A stretch of 9,141 nt of DNA. It comes from JAUNKE01 sp041784625 (GTDB taxonomy: Bacteria; Bacillota; Clostridia; Peptostreptococcales; Filifactoraceae). Position 1 is the first letter of the stretch. Each line of letters begins with the position of its first letter. A model generated the notes under the pieces. That model was not told the DNA's origin and ran no database searches. It was given only the letters and a program-made list of their open reading frames with translations. Below, one piece after another: positions 5,955 to 9,141 of the stretch. A program made the translations under genes and the position numbers. The stretch spans positions 1-9,141 of the forward strand of contig JBHBDS010000170.1 in NCBI GenBank assembly GCA_041784625.1, written 5' to 3'.

Positions 5955-7160
5955 TTATTTATTGATATCTTCCACAATCGCATCGGCAAGTGCGTCGAGG
6001 TCTGCCTCATTTTCTTTGGTAAGTGATGAGTTGACGGTGACTCGATCGCCGATGAGATTCATCATTTTCATTTCGTTATCGACAAATTCACTGATCTTGT
6101 CGCCAGATTTTACCGCCCACGAGCCATTTTCAATCACTGCGACACTTCTTCTTTGCAGATTGAGTGCCTTCATATCGTCGAGGAATGCCTTCATCACTGG
6201 ATATATCTCGAGATTGTAGGTCACGGATGCGAGCACAATATGGCTCACGCGGAATGCCTCGGCAATCAGATACGACACATGCGTGTTGGACACATCGAAC
6301 AGGCTCACGTTGGTGATTCCTCGCTCCACGAGTTTTGTCGCAAGTGCTTGCGCTGCGGTTTCGGTGTTGCCGTACATGGACGCATACGCAATCATTACGC
6401 CTTTTTCTTCTGGCTCGTAGCGACTCCATTTGTCATGCTTGTCGATAAAATATTCGAAGTTGTTTCTCCACACTGGTCCGTGCAGCGGGCAGATCATTTT
6501 GATTTCGAGCGTGCTTGCTTTTTTGAGCAGTGCTTGTACAAATGGTCCGTATTTGCCGACGATGTTGGTAAAATATCTTCTCGCATCGTCAATCCAATCT
6601 CGGTCGAAGTTGACCTCGTCGTTGAACATTTTTCCATCGAGTGCGCCAAAAGAGCCGAACGCATCCGCAGAGAAGAGCACTTTATCTTTTTTATCGTAGC
6701 TGACCATTGCTTCTGGCCAGTGTACCATCGGTGCTTCAACAAACACGAACTCGTGTTTTCCAAAGGAGAATGTGTCGCCCTCTTGCACTTGGATTTTGCG
6801 ATCTTCTACGTCAAAACCAAATTGGCTCATCATCATAAATGCTTTTTCAGTCGAAATAACTTTTGCATTTGGATAACGAAGAAGCACTTCTTCCATCGAT
6901 GCTGCGTGGTCTGGCTCCATATGGTTTATAACGAGATAGTCGAGATCTCTGCCATCAAGCACCGCTTTTAGATTATCCAAAAATTGTCTGCATACTGACC
7001 AATCCACAGTGTCAAACACGACGGTTTTTTCGTCGAGTAGCACGTAGGAGTTGTAGGAAACGCCTCGTGGAATCGGATGGATATTTTCAAACAAGGAGAG
7101 GCGATGATCATTTGCGCCAATCCAGTATAAATCTTCTGTTAGCTTTCTTACACAATACAT
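5955..7160 (-). CDS. fprA: Class A flavodiiron protein (O2/NO reductase)
   Basis: A 401-residue cytoplasmic flavodiiron protein, the standard length for the two-domain class. It reduces O2 to water (some members reduce NO) with electrons from rubredoxin. The N-terminal metallo-beta-lactamase-like domain (about 1-250) has the full diiron ligand set: His80-x-Glu82-x-Asp84-His85, His147, Asp166 and His227. The C-terminal flavodoxin domain (about 254-400) binds FMN, with the phosphate loop SMYGNTE at 261-267. It has no rubredoxin domain of its own; a rubredoxin is fused to the product of the gene just upstream. That gene ends 9 bp before this ATG, and the GGAGGG ribosome binding site overlaps its stop codon, so the two form one transcription unit and are probably translationally coupled. 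Substrate preference for O2 over NO cannot be told from sequence. Confidence 0.96.
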   Translation of the reverse strand: MYCVRKLTEDLYWIGANDHRLSLFENIHPIPRGVSYNSYVLLDEKTVVFDTVDWSVCRQFLDNLKAVLDGRDLDYLVINHMEPDHAASMEEVLLRYPNAKVISTEKAFMMMSQFGFDVEDRKIQVQEGDTFSFGKHEFVFVEAPMVHWPEAMVSYDKKDKVLFSADAFGSFGALDGKMFNDEVNFDRDWIDDARRYFTNIVGKYGPFVQALLKKASTLEIKMICPLHGPVWRNNFEYFIDKHDKWSRYEPEEKGVMIAYASMYGNTETAAQALATKLVERGITNVSLFDVSNTHVSYLIAEAFRVSHIVLASVTYNLEIYPVMKAFLDDMKALNLQRRSVAVIENGSWAVKSGDKISEFVDNEMKMMNLIGDRVTVNSSLTKENEADLDALADAIVEDINK

Positions 7161-7169
7161 ATTGCCCTC

Positions 7170-9071
7170 CTATGCCTCAATAAATTCTTCTTTTGCTGCG
7201 CCACAGTCTGGACAAATCCATTCTTCTGGCAGTTTATCAAAGGTGGTGGTTGGATAGATTTCTGCCTCGAGATCACCAACCTCTGGGTCGTATTCATAGC
7301 CGCAACCAGTACATACATAGCTCTTGTGTTTTGGCTCTTGTTTCATCGGTTTCGAACGCTTGATTTTTTTCGCAGGCGGTGCTGGCTGTTTTTCGCCAGT
7401 GTCCAGCGCTTTGGAAAGCAGCGGCATAATCTCCATCAAATCGCCGACGATTCCATAGTCACAGTTTTTGAAAATCGGTGCGTTGCCATTAGTATTGATC
7501 GCAACGATGGTCGATGCGTCTTTGATTCCTTTTAGATGCTGACCTGCACCATGGATTCCGCAAGCGATGTACAAATTGCCCTTGAATTTTTGTCCGCTCA
7601 TTCCGACATAGCGATTCATCGGCACATATCGGAGCGTTTCTGCCACTGGTCTGGAAGATCCCAAAGCCGCACCGACATTTTTTGCCAAGTCTCTTGCAAG
7701 CTCCATATTTTTTTCTTCGCCGATTCCTCGTCCCACGCTGACCACACGATCCGCCTGGTTGATTGGCGTGTCGATATCGATTCCAACGCTGAAATCGTAG
7801 CCATCTTTTTTGAGTGCCTCGACAAGCGCTGCCACTTTTTCTTCACTTGTGCCATCTTTGAAAATTTGTTTTTTGCGCTCGCCAGTGATTGCGCCTTTTT
7901 TCTTCGGTGCTTTGCCTTCTGTTTTTGGCTGTTTTCCGATGATGTGCGCCGCTATAACCACACGTTGGATTTCGTTTGTTCCCTCGTAGATGGTCGTAAT
8001 TTTTGCGTCACGATATGCACGCTCCACATCCATTCCTCTCATGTAGCCCGAGCCACCGTGGAGTTGAAGGGCATCGTTGACGATTTCCAAACAGCAATCC
8101 GATGCGTATTGTTTTGCCATTGCCGATTCCAGTCCATAAGGCACATGATTGTCCTTCATACTCGCTGCCGAATAAATCAGCAATCTGGATGTGCGAAGTT
8201 TTGTCGCCATATCTGCCAGCTTAAACGCCACCGCTTGATTCGCTGCGATCGGTTTTCCAAACTGTACTCTGTCTTTGGTGTACTCCAGTGCCGCCTCATA
8301 TGCGCCCTGTGCGATACCAAGCGCTTGCGCTGCGATACCGATACGTCCGCCATCCAGCGTGGACATCGCAATTTTGAATCCCTCGCCCTCTTTGCCGAGA
8401 AGATTTTCTTTTGGCACTTTTACATTGTTGAAAATAAGTTCTGCCGTAATCGAAGAACGAATTCCCAGCTTGTCATAATGCTCGCTAAAGCTAAATCCTT
8501 CCCAACCTTTTTCGACAATGAACGCCGAGATTCCTCTCGTACCCTGCTCCGGATCTGTCGAGGCAAACACCACATAAGTGTCCGCAACGATTGCGTTGGT
8601 GATAAAAATTTTGCCGCCGTTTAGAATATAATGATCGCCTACAAGTTCCGCAGTTGTTTCGGTGCCACCCGCATCCGATCCTGCGTTTTCTTCTGTCAGC
8701 CCAAACGCGCCAAACTTCTCGCCCTTTGCAAGCGGGATTAAATATTTTTATTTTTGCTCTTCGGTACCAAAAGCGTAGATCGGATAAGCCCCAAGCGATG
8801 TATGCGCCGACAAAATTACGCCCGTTCCGCCATCCACACGAGAGAGTTCCTCCACAGCGATCGCATAGCTGATATTGTCAAGCCCTGCGCCGCCGTATTT
8901 TTTTGGGAACGGAATTCCCATCCAGCCTTGTTTCGCAAATTTTTTGAAAGCCTCGTGCGGAAACTCACTGTTTTTGTCCAGCATAAAAGCGATCGGTCTG
9001 ACCTCCGCCTCTACCATCTCACGAACTTTCATACGAAGCTCTTCGTGTTTTTCAGTTGTTTGAAAAAGCAT
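7170..9071 (-). pseudogene. Acyl-CoA dehydrogenase / ETF-alpha FAD domain / rubredoxin fusion, interrupted by one in-frame stop
   Basis: Read through, this encodes 633 residues. Residues 1-379 are an acyl-CoA dehydrogenase of the short-chain/butyryl type, with the catalytic Glu363 in IYEGTNEIQR. A lysine-rich linker (380-439) follows, then an ETF-alpha C-terminal FAD-binding domain (about 440-554, with SSRP, GNLYIACGIHGAGQH and NAPIF), a second basic linker, and a rubredoxin (about 584-633) with Cys587, Cys590, Cys620 and Cys623. The expected job is to oxidise an acyl-CoA and send electrons through FAD and ETF-type FAD to rubredoxin, most likely for FprA, encoded 9 bp downstream. The start is the ATG at 9071, with AAGGAGG nearby; an ATG at 9086 overlaps that site. 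Codon 108 is TAA (8750-8748), while the frame is unchanged on both sides and homology continues, so the full product is not made as written. The N-terminal fragment (8748-9071) is 107 residues. Function of the allele is uncertain; domain identification is firm. Confidence 0.88.
8748..8750 (-). other. In-frame TAA in the acyl-CoA dehydrogenase fusion
   Basis: The reading is GTEEQK-stop-KYLIPLAKGEKFGAFG. Acyl-CoA dehydrogenases usually have EEQKQKYLIPLA here, so a CAA (Gln) to TAA change explains it. No frameshift is involved. Other genes in the window end with TAA (asrA, asrB, fprA), so TAA is a normal stop in this organism. Confidence 0.9.
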
Positions 9072-9115
9072 ATTCTCCTCCTTCAAAAAGAAATAACTTC
9101 CTTAGCATAAATAAA

Positions 9116-9138
9116 ACTTATTACTGATAAGTATATCA
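9116..9138 (-). promoter_or_regulatory. Candidate promoter and operator for the acyl-CoA dehydrogenase fusion/fprA operon
   Basis: On the minus strand TATACT (9135-9130) is a 5-of-6 match to a -10 element, with a predicted start near 9123 and a leader of about 50 bases; the -35 would lie outside the window. Two overlapping inverted repeats cover it: ACTTAT-N5-ATAAGT (9116-9132) and TGATA-N4-TATCA (9125-9138). The position is right for a repressor that blocks initiation. No specific regulator can be named. Confidence 0.4.
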
Positions 9139-9141
9139 TTC

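Noticed and set aside
7536..8624. A 362-codon open frame on the plus strand
   Set aside because: It is antisense to the acyl-CoA dehydrogenase fusion, its product is rich in Cys, His and Phe with no recognisable domain, and it lacks a ribosome binding site; it mirrors the codon pattern of the real gene.
8748..8750. Recoding of TAA as a sense codon
   Set aside because: asrA, asrB and fprA end properly at TAA with other genes or terminators following, so the codon is a normal stop here; selenocysteine and pyrrolysine use TGA and TAG.
1..9141. tRNA, rRNA, CRISPR arrays, insertion sequences or phage genes
   Set aside because: No cloverleaf, direct-repeat array, transposase or phage-like product was seen on either strand; the window is filled by metabolic and regulatory genes.

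Overview
The window looks like chromosomal DNA from an anaerobic, low-to-moderate GC Bacillota (class Clostridia or a close relative). This rests on strong AGGAGG-type ribosome binding sites before nearly every gene, a clostridial-type asrABC sulfite reductase operon, a flavodiiron protein, and a rubredoxin-fused acyl-CoA dehydrogenase. The genus cannot be named from the sequence. No RNA genes, insertion sequences, CRISPR arrays or phage genes were seen.

Layout. (1) Positions 1-3508, minus strand: asrA, asrB, asrC and a formate/nitrite-transporter (FNT) family channel that runs off the left edge. They are packed with 1 to 10 bp between or overlapping them, so they form one operon. AsrA and AsrB carry electrons from NAD(P)H to the siroheme subunit AsrC, which reduces sulfite to sulfide. 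The FNT protein probably lets the hydrosulfide out. (2) Positions 3509-4054: a 546-bp AT-rich gap holding the asr control region (leader hairpin, a GTAAC palindrome and a Rex-like 18-mer on the asrA side) and a sigma-A-type promoter for the rightward gene. (3) Positions 4055-5660, plus strand: a DUF554 membrane protein and an AraC-type regulator with a GyrI-like effector domain, which also holds a strong internal translation start. (4) Positions 5661-5954: foldable non-coding DNA with a bidirectional terminator between convergent gene groups. (5) Positions 5955-9071, minus strand: a flavodiiron protein (fprA) 9 bp downstream of a three-part gene encoding acyl-CoA dehydrogenase, an ETF-alpha FAD domain and rubredoxin.

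The most interesting unit is the last one. The fusion plus FprA contains every redox centre needed to carry electrons from an acyl-CoA to flavin, to a second flavin, to rubredoxin, to a diiron site and on to O2. It looks like a compact acyl-CoA-driven oxygen-scavenging chain. As written, the fusion gene is broken by one in-frame TAA at codon 108. The frame is the same on both sides, so the cause is a single base change: a real nonsense mutation, strain variation or a sequence error.

Both metabolic groups concern redox balance and protection in an anaerobe. The two regulator candidates seen in the asr control region (a Rex-like and a CRP/FNR-like site) would fit that theme, but they rest on motif shape only.
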